Position numbers and translations under genes: made by a program | Notes under the pieces: generated by a model | Told to the model about the DNA's origin: nothing | Database searches by the model: none | What the model saw: only the letters and a program-made list of their open reading frames with translations | Source of the DNA: Leguminivora glycinivorella | Lineage: Eukaryota; Arthropoda; Insecta; Lepidoptera; Tortricidae | DNA: 64,000 bases | Reading direction: 5' to 3' | Assembly: GCF_023078275.1 (NCBI RefSeq) | Contig: NC_062996.1 | Location: 3,286,001 to 3,350,000, forward strand | Part shown: one piece after another, positions 41,989 to 53,339 of the stretch | Layout: each line of letters starts with the position of its first letter | Numbering within the stretch: position 1 is the first letter of the stretch

Positions 41989-42694
41989 GGGTGCGTATCG
42001 ATCGATATAACTTTTTTTGATATATTTTTAGTCGTTATAACGATCATTTGATATAATTATTGAATCATATAATAACATACTAACAAATTGTATAATTCTT
42101 ATTTAATATAATGATCATTTTCTCGAATAACATTTATTATAACATACTTTGAGTATAATGCTTATTTCCGATAATAAATACATTGTATAACACAAATTCT
42201 TTCTAAAGCACAGTCAGTATAAAAAAAATTGTAAAATAAATTAGATCCATCATTTACCAGAAAAATAGATTAGGTTAGAACTGTGTCAACTGTGACCCCT
42301 TCACACAACGCGCTGCTACCAAGAAAAGTAGGTTAGGTTAGGTTAGAACTGTGACCCTTAAACATATGTACTGCTATCAGAAAAGTAGGTTAGGTTAGGT
42401 TACAACTGTGATCCCTTCAAAAAAGAATAAAACCAATTCATGAAATGTTTCATACTGTTTGCTAGTTATATTATACTAGTCGTATATCAATAGATAGTTA
42501 TACCATATAACGGTTATTATAAATAAATATTATATGAAATAATGATTATACAAAATAAAAGTAAATATTTTGTGGTTATACCAAATGTTAATTATGTCAA
42601 ATGAGTGATTATATCCTTTAAATATATATAAAATATTGTTTGTTATATCAAATGTTACTATACCAAAAAAAGTTATACCAATCATTACACACCC
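41989..42694. mobile_element. TIR element with 9-bp target duplication (MULE-like)
   Basis: Ends GGGTGCGTATCGATCG... and the inverted GGGTGTGTAATGATTGG... share about 40 alignable bases (TATAACTTTTTTTGRTATA). Flanks are TTTCAGTAC on both sides (41980-41988, 42695-42703), a 9-bp duplication as in Mutator-like elements. The interior is AT-rich with two short AGGTT runs and no transposase. Confidence 0.7.
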
Positions 42695-42703
42695 TTTCAG
42701 TAC

Positions 42704-42910
42704 AGATGGTGTTTTTTTTACGCACTAGTGCGAGAAGTGGTTCATTATATGCCAGGTCGAAACTTCGGAGGCTCATCTGTACTGAAAAACGTCGTACGAT
42801 ACACGTGCGAAAAGGAAATTCGGAATTCGTGTCGATTTAAAACACTCCCTTCGGTCCTGTTTTAATCTATCGCCACTCGTTTCGAACTTCCTTTTTTACG
42901 CACTTGTAAT
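42704..42910. repeat. AGTACATTACGATACAAGTGCG-family repeat
   Basis: Copy of a repeat also at 17,716-17,945, 55,113-55,290 and 56,370-56,595, with CATCTGTACTGAAAAACGTC and ACGCACTTGTAATGTAC segments. The MULE-like element landed at its left edge. Confidence 0.6.
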
Positions 42911-42946
42911 GTACACCTATCTCATAGAATTTTTTTTACAAGTTTA

Positions 42947-43125
42947 TCCATATTAATATTATAAATGGGAAAGTGTGTGAGTCTGTTTGTTTGTCCGCCT
43001 TTCACGGCTAAACGGAGCGACGAATTGACGTGATTTTTTAAGTGGAGATAGTTGAAGAGATGGAGGGTGACATAGGCTACTTTTTGTCTCTTTCTAACGC
43101 AAGCGAAGCCGCGGGCAAAAGCTAG
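42947..43125 (+). mobile_element. Short Helitron-like element, unit Q
   Basis: TCCATATTAATATTATAAAT...GCAAAAGCTAG, 179 bp, between A and T; unit P has the empty site (GTTTA/TATATCAT at about 35,810). Same terminal hairpin as the other two copies. Confidence 0.85.
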
Positions 43126-43639
43126 TATGTCATACATTCTCGTCACCGGCAGTTCCGCTTCATCAAAAGCTACTGTTTATAATGTAAATCCTTGATTACT
43201 TACACGAAATAACTGGGTTTTAAGTTTAAGTTAATGCCCATTGCACATTCTCTATTGATAAACTTAAGGTAGTAGGATTATTTAGGTGTCCGTGCCTTCG
43301 CTTGAACCACTAATGAGATTAACACCTTCATAACTCGGCCCTAATCGAGTGAATTCCTCAACTAGTAGCGCCATCTGGCGCGCCAGTCAAGTACTAGTGT
43401 CGCCCGGTTACCAGCGCTCGGCTGCTTTTTCCTCAGTACGCTTTTGTAACTCGGCCGAGCAACACGTTTACAAAAGCAAGTCTTAAAAAGTTCGAGAAAT
43501 TTAAAACATCGAAAAGATTATGATTACTTCTAACTTCGTGATATTCCGCTCGGTGCCTTTGGCCCAGCGACGAGACGCAGTGACCTCCTGTAGGCACCGT
43601 CATAAATACGCGGATACATATGCCTCACTCACGTGAGAC

Positions 43640-44065
43640 TGACATGGCGTCGTCCCGTGAGACGACAGACGTTGTCCTGTGAGACGACAGACGTCGTCCC
43701 ATGAGACGACAGACGTCGTCGTGTGAGACGACAGACTTCGTCCCGTGAGACGAAAGATGTCGTCCCGTAAGACGATAGACGTTGTCCTGTGAGACGACAG
43801 ACGTCGTCCTCTGAGACGACAGATGTCGTCTCGTGAGACAACAGACGTCGTCCCGTGAGACGAAAGACGTCGTCCCGTGAGACGACAGGCGTCGTCCCGT
43901 GAGACGACATGACGTCGTCCAGTGAGATGACATGGCGTAGTCCCGTGAGACAACAAGCGTCGTCCCGTGAGACGACAGGTGTCGTCCCGTTAGACGACAT
44001 GGCGTCGTGCCGTGACACGACAGGCGTCGTCCAATGAGACGACATTGCATTGTCCCGCGAGACGA
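43640..44065. repeat. Tandem array of 22-bp hairpin units
   Basis: Consensus GTCGTCCCGTGAGACGACAG with spacer; GTCGTC pairs with GACGAC in every unit, so each repeat is a small hairpin. Period is 22 in the left part and 22-23 on the right, about 19 units. Degenerate relatives trail to the right past 44,470. Open frames on the minus strand in all three phases are by-products of the repeat. Confidence 0.9.
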
Positions 44066-47000
44066 CAGGGTTGTTCCTGTGTGGTGGCATGGAGACGATG
44101 AAGAAAATTGACAGCGATGGGACGCAGTGTAATCCTATGCACCGTCATAAAGAATATAAGGGACAAATGCCACACTCACGTAAGACGAGACAGAGCGACG
44201 TCCCGTGAGACGACATAGGTTCGTCCCTTGAAAAGTCATAGCTTCGCCTCGTGAGGTGACAGGACACAAGAGATGTCTTGAAACGACAGATGAGGTCCCA
44301 TTAGATAACCTGGCCTATGAAAAGATAGGGCCCACGATCCGATAGGGCATCGCCTCGTGATATGACAAAGGAGATCATTCATTGTGCAGACATGATTCGT
44401 CATTAGAGACAACATGAGTAAAGTTGTGCTGTGCGAAAAAGTACACTGTCATATAAATTGACAAGCGTCGCCCCGTAAAAGATTAAACTTTGCAGCGACT
44501 TGGAATTTGGATTTCGTTGCCCTATGCGATGATTTACGACATCCTGTGAGAACCCATTGGGTTATTACATGCTATGCACTAATTCACCTTTCGTGTCATG
44601 AGACGAGCGTTATGATCACGAGGCAAAATGTTGTATTTGTACTCGAATCTCAATGAGATTATGTCGCTTTAACATGTACTTCGTAGAAGGTCTTTCGAAT
44701 CAGAACCACAGCGTACGTGTTAACCTGAGACATACACAATTACACAGTTTAGTCATTGTCTTATTAGACAAAAATCATCACGTGATGGGTTCCCATAAGT
44801 GGGGTCATTTTAGACAGGTAAAGTGAACGACATCGGCGTCGTCTCAATTGCCTAATTAGCTAATACATAATCAGCGTGGTCACCTGACCAACACATGAAT
44901 GATTGTGAGGAATGTCCAAATTTCTCTCACTCGTGAATATCTGAACGGCCATAATGATGACGAATGTGTGATCCAATTACTGTAAAGCAACGCCGTTATT
45001 GCCAACCTAATTTGTCATGTCAACTTTTAGAATGCTCGTCATGATAGAGGTTTATTAGCAGGTTTGACGTTGTGAAAATCCACTTCCACATCTAAAAACG
45101 TGTGGGTGGAGCTTCGGTAGCAATTAACTAGCACTTTGTTGCCAGATACTAAGCGAATTAAGAAATATACATAATAGTGATGCTAAACAGAATGAAAAAC
45201 CACTTTATATTACAAAGCCCTTCTTGCCCAATCAGAAAGGGAGAGGGGGAGGCGAAGATACCAATGGGAAAAAGAAAATCCATTAATTTATGCCACTGTT
45301 TTACGCTATTCCTAGTGTGCAGATTCTTTTAAATGAATGATTAGAGCTCTAGTCTCATCAACTCACGGGCGTCAATAATTGACGCATGGTCTTGGGTCTT
45401 GATACGGACTTTAGAAATGCAGAAGAACCACTCAGGTACTTAGCAAATGTTGACTATTAGCTACAAAATAACTTACCGCAAAGGAAAATTCTTGTACTAG
45501 GCTCATTACTCTGTGAAACCTGGATATTCGTCTGTATTTCAGCAAACTTATAGCTGTCCGGCTGAAACATCCAGTCGGACTAATGGCGGATAATGTTCCA
45601 GTATATGTTGTTCAGTATACCGAACTGACAAAAGTATTACTTCTGTAACAATCGACCCAGTAGAGACTTCTGAACCAATTCATTCAGAAATAAAAAGATA
45701 CAGCTCGGAAAGTTTTCTAAGTACGATATATACATATATGTACTACAAATTGACCTCAAACTGCCGTTAATCGACCAACGGTTAGAATACTCAATCATGC
45801 ATTATTACTAACGTTAGCTAGACCAAGGTTACAGACAATCCTTGAAGAGGTTAATTACAAAGACAACAAACTCGTACCGGAAATCTGACTCCCAAATATA
45901 TACGATATTTTGTGGATAGTTTGGCAAAATGACTTAAAGGATATGTTATTTAGTACAATAGCATTTTAGTATGCCTTGTTGCATTGTTACTCAGGACGGA
46001 CTCTCGTCGTAAAAGGATTTGTCGGTTGCCCAGTTCGATGGCGTAATGTTACGAATCCTATGTTTCTATAAATAACTAACGAATTAGATTAAAGAGACAA
46101 CCGAACAATATTCTCAAACTATTTACAGCAAAGAACTATGGCTTACATCTCTTGACCGAAGTAAATGAAGTTGGTCCTAAACTTAAACAACTACACAAAA
46201 CAAGGCAAGAAACCGTGTAGGTAAATTGTATTCAAAGTGCTTATTTGTTGTATGATATATGGAAAACACTTTAAGCTCATTAAAACCAATAGGGCAATAC
46301 ATTTTCCGAGAGAAGCCGATTTTCACAATTTGCTAAGGCACTCTTATGGATAAAATGTTGAAAGGTAGTCACTGAATGTGGAGGCCTGTTTCTGAAATAA
46401 TAAATTAAACGGAAATTGAAGGATGAATCTCTTTCGATTTTAGACCACAGTTTCCTCTTACAAATAAAGAGGCGCTCGCATCCTAAAATTATCGCCCGCT
46501 ACTGCGGTATTACTAACAGAAAGTTCCCGTTTATTTCATTTGACAAATGTTTTCTGAATAGGTTTCTGGGGCCTAGAGAGATTAACAGAAGTTGTATATT
46601 TACAATTAACTTTTGGGAACTCCATTAGCGCGTTGTAGGATCGATACACATTTCCGCAGTTGCTTACTAAGCACCATTTATTAGAATTTTGCGGCGGGAC
46701 TATTTGTCAGTAACAGAGGAGACGCCACAACTTATTTAAAAACGGTTCGTAAGGTCAGAGGACGAGTCCCAGTCCCAATTGAATTTAGTGTAAGGAACTA
46801 GAAATATGATGTTTATAACATTACTGTGCTTATGACTTAATTTAGAAGACTTCGGACTCCTAATATACCTGACATACAATAATTTGTTAGGACACTCATA
46901 AAAGGGAGCGCAGATTCTAGGCAAAATGGGTTTCTAGTGGTAACAGAAAACTTAAAATTATTGCCGTTTAAATAGATATTGATGAACTATATTTATCAGA

Positions 47001-48950
47001 AGTAAGGTCTTGAAACCTAAATGAAAAATAAAAGCTCAGCGCTTAAGGTACGCAGTACTTATAGCTACGATATTTTGACCTATTGGTCTCGGATGACAGG
47101 CAAGTGTAAATACCATTGTCATCGTCCGTGGCGCTACATGCTACAGCCGTGCGCACGTACGACTTTTAAGAAAATTCTAATTATATGCCATACGATAAAT
47201 AAATAATTGTCATCTCGATATAATTGTAGAATCAGTATTACCCTACATAACAGTTGCATCTTGTTTGTGGGAAGTCCCGCTGCATATGGATTTTGGGAAA
47301 TAAGCAAGAATACAGTAAATATTAACCCGTATGTTTATGTGTATACATCAGTTTATAAAGAACGTGAGATATATATATTCGCACAAAAGAGCAATATAGA
47401 ATATATTGCTTTGAAATTTGGTGATAAATTACGAAAGTTCTGAAAAGAAAACTATTTACTATCTTAAGCTGATGACTGAATTTTAATTATAAATGGGTAA
47501 TCGTACATCATTAACCCTTATTTGAAGAGTTATCTGTCGTCTTACATTCTTATTAGAATATCGAAATGGACTAAAGAGCCATAAGTCGTAATGTTTTAGA
47601 ATTACTAGCTCACGAATCGTACAATTTTGCCTTTATAAATTCGGCTAGCCAGCACATAAGTCATAAAAATGATAAGCCTAAAAATATATGCATCACATAT
47701 TCATAATTATTCAAACACAAATTAAATATTTCAAATATCGAAAAAAGCATACTAGCTAGACATAGTAAAAGACTAAATAAAGTTGACGCGTACAGTGTAG
47801 AGAGGATTCCCGCATTAACATTCATGTATATTCATGGAAGTATCAAAGTCAATTAAATTAGAAATAATTGCCTTCATTTGATCATCGCCTAAGTATGTGT
47901 GATTCATTAGATCATTGATTCGTTTCAATCGCTTGTATCCCAAAGCTTTTTGCTCAGTTGACCCATTTTAATTTAATAGGAAAAATTTGCATAGTTTCCG
48001 TTCTCGTAAAGACTTTGAGTAGGAGCTTACCTTTTATTATATGTATCCTTAGCTAATCATGGCCATGGTATTGTTAATTCAGTCAGAAGCCGAAAATGTA
48101 TTATCATCTTATTTGCAGTTTTGCTACCAGTCCAGCAGTAACGCATACATTATCGTGATGTGGGTATACATTACAAATTAACATATGATAGCGTGCAATT
48201 TCTTTATACAGAATTCATAACACATTATGCTATGGGAAATGTTGACATTTGGCAGTGGGCTATGTAAGACAATGTTTAAGCTATGTCAATATTGCTTATT
48301 ACTCAGTATACTAACAATAATATATGCATATTCGGAGATACATATAGGCGCATTACTTATGGTACAGTAATCAATTTACATGAAAAATAAAAATTTCAAC
48401 ATAATGTCATAATGCTCATGGCAGTGCTATGATATAATTGTGTATTATAGTTACATGATATAATTATAGTTATCTTAAGCAGAAGAAGACTAGTATCTTG
48501 GTGAATTTATTAGACAAAACATGTATATGATCTTGTTCTGACTAGGGACTGTTGTAAGGGAAACGTGAGACAAATTTAGCCGACGTTGATGTAACACCCA
48601 TTGATGAAGGGGAAGTTCTTCAGAGTTTGGGTTGCTACAGATATTTTCTCACAAAAATGTTATTAAAATAACAGGTTTTATTTCCGTAAATATTGTAATA
48701 CCGATCTATTAACTACTGGCTTCCTGTCGGTTTTATGTTATACATAAATTAAGTGATTCACCACCATCATAGAGTCATAATGGATAACTGTGCTGTGCTG
48801 TGTGGAGTCAGTTTCAACTCATGAAACCTTAGTGGCTAAATTTTGAAACATCCCTTTGTATACCTTCCTATTTCTTATTATGACATTTCTGTATAAATAA
48901 AGTATATCAGTCACAGTACGCCCTAACCAGCGCCGGCAGAGGTTTAAACA
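44066..48950. other. Gene-free interior of the composite insertion
   Basis: AT-rich sequence with no frame over about 80 codons and no recognised repeat apart from decaying copies of the 22-bp hairpin (to about 44,480). A segment at 44,117-44,190 (GACGCAGTG ... CACCGTCATAAA ... CACTCACG) repeats 43,570-43,640, indicating a larger, roughly 550-bp duplication of the array with its left flank. Confidence 0.6.
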
Positions 48951-48989
48951 CGTCTCATTAGTGGTTCAAGCGAAGGCACGGACACCTAA

Positions 48990-49273
48990 ATAGAACCGTT
49001 TTTCCCCCGAAGGGTAAAAAACGGATATTTAGGTTCCTGCCGAAGCTTGAACCACCCTTAAGGGCCTTGCCGGCTAAAGGTACTGAGGAAAAAGCAGCCG
49101 AGCGCTGGTAACCGGGCGACACTAGTACTTGACTGGCGCGCCAGATGGCGCTACTAGTTGAGGAATTCACTCGATTAGGGCCGAGTTATGAAGGTGTTAA
49201 TCTCATTAGTGGTTCAAGCTTCGGCAGGAACCTAAATATCCGTTTTTTACCCTTCGGGGGAAAAACGGTTCTA
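48990..49273. mobile_element. MITE with 65-bp inverted ends (TAGAACCGTTTTTCCCCC)
   Basis: The ends TAGAACCGTTTTTCCCCCGA... and the exact inverse ...GGGGGAAAAACGGTTCTA enclose about 155 bases. The left border of the composite at 43,279 carries an outward-truncated, inverted copy of the same family. Confidence 0.85.
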
Positions 49274-49320
49274 TATTGAAATAAAGATGCAATGTACATT
49301 TAAATAACATCTCAAAATAA

Positions 49321-49460
49321 GTAAGGTGCATTAGGGTAATTCCAAAAGTCGACTAATTACGAAAGTCGCATAAAAATCACCATTATTTCCATCATATCAA
49401 GATTCCCCTTTCGGAATTACCAGAGAATTTCTGTCATTCGTAATTACCCTAATGCACCTT
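49321..49460. mobile_element. MITE with AAGGTGCATTAGGGTAATTC ends, unit Q
   Basis: Counterpart of 36,124-36,358 without the nested arm; palindromic ends intact. Confidence 0.78.
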
Positions 49461-49729
49461 AAAGTAAAAAAAAAATACAATTCTTACAATCAATACTCTT
49501 ACTTAGACTCAGTAAATACTATTTTGAAGAACACTAATGTTTACCTATTCGTTTTTTTTTTTAAACAGGAACTAAGGTACCTAATGTAGTTTGTAGTCTA
49601 TCTATATGCTATTTTCTGATTTCGAAAATAAATTATTTTAGTGCGTTTATCAATTTCTTAGGGCATTATTCGAAGCCAAAAATAACTTTGAGAAAAGTAC
49701 ATTTCTGTATTACACTAAATATGTCTAGT

Positions 49730-50760
49730 CTATGATTTAAATGCTGGACATGATTTACATGTTTCTATATGTCTAAATAATCCACTTTTTTGAGTAAATT
49801 GCTTGTGACACGCTTCACACGAGAAAGGTTTCTCTCCCGTATGTGTCCTCGCATGTCTCTCTAAGTTCACCTTTGATTCAAATAGCTTGTTACAATCTTT
49901 ACAGGCGTGAGTTCGTTCTCTAGGCTTTCTAGCCACCTTTTCTCCAGTGTGGATTTTTTGATGTGCCTTTAGAGAATAATTCTGAGTAAATTGTTTGTTA
50001 CAAATTGTACATTTGTACTTTTGACCTGTATGAGTTATTTTATGTCTTATCAAGTTGTTGCGAGAAAGAAATTGTTTGTCGCAAACTTCACAACTGTATT
50101 TGTCTCCAGTATGCATTCTTTTATGCGCGTCCAAATTATATTTTACTGAAAACCGTTTGTCACACTCGTTACATCCATATGGTTTTATTCCCGTGTGAGT
50201 TGATATATGACTTTTGAGTATACTTTTTTTGTAAAACTGCTTTTTACATATATCGCAGGTGTATGTACTTTCTTTGCACGGAGTTTGTCGATGTTGTTGC
50301 AAAAAACATTTTCGTGCGAATGCCCGGTTACATATTTCGCACTTGTATGGTTTATCTCCGTTGTGGCTTACTTTGTGTATTTTTAAATAACTCTTCTGTG
50401 TGAATTTCTTGCCACAAATATTACAACCGAACGGCTCGTCCCCGGTGTAAGGGCATTTATGTTTGTTCAAATACACTTTGGTAGTAAATTTCTTTTTGCA
50501 TTTATTGCAAGTGTACGTTTTCTCTGTCGCGTGAATGTTTCGCTGATGTCGCTTCAAGGTGGACTGGTTGACGAAGTGTTTGTCACACAGCCGGCACTGA
50601 TAGCGCTGTTGGCCGCTGTGTGGCGCTGCTTCTTCAGAAGTGTCGCTGGTGAATGTCTCGTCGCCGGAATGTAGTTCGGCAGTGTAAGACGCGTCGCTCG
50701 CATTACTCGAGGGGCTGAGCCTCTCGGCGCGGGACGTAGTAGCTGTCGGTTCCGTTTCTT
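49730..50760 (-). CDS. C2H2 zinc-finger protein, final exon (ten fingers)
   Basis: On the minus strand the acceptor CTTTTCACTTGGCAG ends at 50,761. The exon starts two bases into a codon (phase 1), the same phase as the finger exons of the ZAD genes. It encodes about 343 residues: a Ser/Thr/Glu-rich linker, then ten C2H2 units. Finger 2 lacks its last His (HKCPY). Fingers 4 and 10 end in Cys instead of His (HRQTPC, HIETC). The frame stays open upstream to 50,938, but that part (rich in hydrophobic and Arg residues) lies beyond the acceptor and is intron. Upstream exons, probably including a ZAD, were not found in the window, so this model is partial. Confidence 0.8.
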
Positions 50761-51493
50761 CTGCCAAGTGAAAAGAGTTTAAATTTAACCAGTGGATGCG
50801 ATATCGCCTTAGCAGAAAACTTACCTCTAAAAACGTGTGTGCCCAACCTAGGCGCCAGGAGGTCACATACACACAGGAGGTTAGGAGCCTAACTGCGTAA
50901 AAGCGTAAAAGTTTTGTAAAGACCCCCCCTCCATGCATGCATTCTGTACAGCAAGTGCACAGGGTGAGATGGGGTGGAAGGGTGGTTTGACAAAGGGGTT
51001 GACCTTTCTGACCCCCCTCTGTCCGTATATACGTGCATACGAACCCTATAAAGGGACAACTACATCATAACGAGGTTTGCAAATCTGAATTATAATGAAA
51101 TCATCTGTGTCGGACTATATATAAGTACCTGGGCGAACGAGCTTCGCTCGGGGTTTAAAAACTGTAAAATTCGCATTCGCATTTAATTTTATTTAATTGG
51201 GCCCTAAGACTAAGCTACATTGATTTTTCACCCCCGAAAACCCCCTCATAACAAATTTCAGGGAAATCGTTAGAGCGGTTTCCGAGATCGCCGGTATATA
51301 TAAATAAATAAATATACTAGAATTGCTCGATTAAAGGTATAAGATTATTTTGGCAGTTTGAGTTCTGCCGCGCGAGTCCGTAATTGAAATCACGCTAGAC
51401 CGCCAGTTTTGCATATTATTTACGGCATAGAATGACGCCGTTTTCGTCTAAAAACATGACCATATTAGTTTCCTACTACAAAAATTAATTGTT

Positions 51494-52520
51494 GAGGCTG
51501 GCAACAGTCTTAAAATTCATAATCTTTAAAAATCATAATCTTATAAAAATCGGATCGAGTGCACTGAGTTCCATACAATTTCGCGACTGTCCACACACAC
51601 TTTTGTTTTTTAAGATTATGAATTTTCAGATTGATCTGACAGATTGCATACAACTCTTTTTTTTAAGATTATGAATTTTCAGATTGATCTGACAGATTGC
51701 ATACAACTCTTTTTTTAAGATTATGAATTTTCAGATTGATCTGACAGATTGCATAGGTACAACTCTTTTTTAGGGTCCCGTAGTCAACTAGGAACCCTTA
51801 TAGTTTCGCCATGTCTGTCTGTCCGTCCGTCCGTCCGTCCGTCCGTCCGCGGATAATCTCAGTAACCGTTAGCACTAGAAAGCTGAAATTTGGTAACAAT
51901 ATGTATATCAATCACGCCAACAAAGTGCAAAAATAAAAAATAGAAAAAAAATGTTTTATTAGGGTACCCCCCCTACATGTAAAGTGGGGGCTGTCATTTT
52001 TTTTCATTCCAACCCCAACGTGTGATATATTGTTGGATAGGTATTTAAAAATGAATAAGGGTTTACTGAGATCGTTTTTTGATAATATTTATATTTTCGG
52101 AAATAATCGCTCCTAAAGGAAAAAAAGTGCGTCCCCCCCCCCTCTAACTTTTGAACCATAAGTTTAAAAAATATGAAAAAAATCACAAAAGTAGAACTTT
52201 ATAAAGACTTTCTAGGAAAATTGTTTTGAACTTGATAGGTTCAGTAGTTTTTGAGAAAAATACGGAAAACTACGGAACCCTACACTGAGCGTGGCCCGAC
52301 ACGCTCTTGGCCGGTTTTTTTTTTAAGATTATGAATTTTCAGATTGATCTGACAGATTGCATACAACTCTTTTTTTTTAAGATTATGAATTTTCAGATTG
52401 ATCTGACAGATTGCATACAACTCTTTTTTTAAGATTATGAATTTTCAGATTGATCTGACAGATTGCATACAACTCTTTTTTTAAGATTATGAATTTTAAG
52501 ACTGTTTGTTGCCCGCCTCA
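51494..52520. mobile_element. Inverted-end element built of about 54-bp tandem units
   Basis: Ends GAGGCTGGCAACAGTCTTAA and the inverse GACTGTTTGTTGCCCGCCTC relate to the Harbinger-type MITEs at 30,882. The inside is a tandem array of a unit with AAGATTATGAATTTTCAGAT and GACAGATTGCATACAACTC (about three units left, about four right). It is split by a complete AGGGTTCC repeat (51,772-52,324). Confidence 0.75.
51772..52324 (+). mobile_element. AGGGTTCCGTAG-family repeat, complete
   Basis: Near-identical to 23,073-23,629, again inserted at a T-run. The shared insertion preference and constant ends argue that it is a mobile unit. Confidence 0.75.
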
Positions 52521-52869
52521 TACCGATCATCAATCCCTGCGTCACGTATAGTATCTTGATGAACCAATAAACACATACATACTTAATAGAATGCGCCTAA
52601 AAATATGCGTGAGGATCGGAGGAGGAGCCAAGCCCAACCTCAGTAAAGATCGACGAGAAAGAGACGGTTTTGATCAATTTAATGTATTTCTTCATGTAAA
52701 AAATAATCACGTACATGTTTTTAATCAATATCATTTTAATATTATCAATGTTATGGTATGATCTTCTTATATTTAATCTATGATGTTACTATCTAAATCA
52801 ACTAAAATAATACAAATAAGTAAACTATATAAGGTATACTAAAATACCTACTACTACGTATTGAAAATG

Positions 52870-53100
52870 AAAAAAAATGAAAATGAAATATTTATTTTTC
52901 AAGTAGGCATATTACAATGCGCATATGAACGTCAAATAAAGCTACGCCGGCTCTAACCCTACGCCTCAGCCTCGAGAAGATTTCAGTCCCCCCTCAGTTG
53001 GGAGGGGGGTATCCACTATGGGACCGGCAAGAAACTCGGCGGGCAACTTCTTTTCAAAACATTACATCTTATAATTAACATGCATTAAATAACAAGATAC
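52870..53100. repeat. Interspersed repeat (GCCGGCTCTAACCCTACGCC)
   Basis: Contains TATTTATTTTTCAAGTAGGC, the CCCCTCAGTTGGGAGGGG palindrome and GGACCGGCAAGAAACTCGGC, a combination I know from lepidopteran repeats, probably the 3' part of a retroposon. Confidence 0.5.
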
Positions 53101-53211
53101 AATTTAACATGCAAAAGTATTCATCAAAGAATATGAACAGACTAGGTACTCTATGGAAATTAATTTCAATCAATTGAAACTATTAAACACTAGGATAGGT
53201 ACAGTCAAGTG

Positions 53212-53335
53212 CAAAAATACGTATCGAAATAATCGTCTCATAAATATGGTACTACGCTCTTATTACACCGGACTAAGATGCTATAGGACATATTTTTGAG
53301 TAAGATGTGTACACCCATATTTTTAAACTTGACTG
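53212..53335. mobile_element. mariner-type MITE, second copy
   Basis: CAGTCAAGTGCAAAAATA ends with flanking TA, same family as 6606-6737. Confidence 0.8.
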
Positions 53336-53339
53336 TACA

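Larger units (their letters stand above)
43278..49273. mobile_element. Composite fold-back insertion, about 6 kb
   Basis: It separates unit Q into two parts. A 139-nt arm at 43,300-43,438 is mirrored exactly in length at 49,081-49,219 (AACTCGGCCCTAATCGAG, GGCGCGCCAG and CGCTCGGCTGC motifs). A second mirrored segment pairs 43,282-43,314 with 48,953-48,989. The right end is itself a complete MITE (48,990-49,273). There is no long open frame in the 5.5 kb interior, so it is neither an autonomous transposon nor an intact virus. Whether it moved as one unit is uncertain. Confidence 0.6.
39436..50950. repeat. Segmental duplication unit Q
   Basis: Second copy of the BTB to C2H2 unit. It is stretched by a 0.43 kb insertion at about 41,155, a 9-bp-target element at 41,989, a Helitron at 42,947 and the 6 kb composite at 43,278-49,273. 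Confidence 0.88.

Noticed and set aside
42268..42410. AGGTT runs as interstitial telomere
   Set aside because: Only three or four units at each place, inside a transposable element; too short to be telomeric.
43600..44175. Four overlapping minus-strand frames of 60-150 codons with Ser/Arg/Thr repeats
   Set aside because: They are by-products of the 22-bp hairpin array, whose period is not a multiple of three, so all frames read similar repeats.
48958..49170. 70-codon minus-strand frame
   Set aside because: Falls within the mirrored ends of the MITE at 48,990-49,273.
43278..49273. An integrated small DNA virus with inverted terminal repeats (size about 6 kb)
   Set aside because: There are no long frames and no replication or capsid motifs on either strand, and the arms belong to a MITE family.
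50761..50938. N-terminal 59 codons of the minus-strand zinc-finger frame
   Set aside because: A strong acceptor (CTTTTCACTTGGCAG) lies at the boundary, and the upstream peptide has no domain character.
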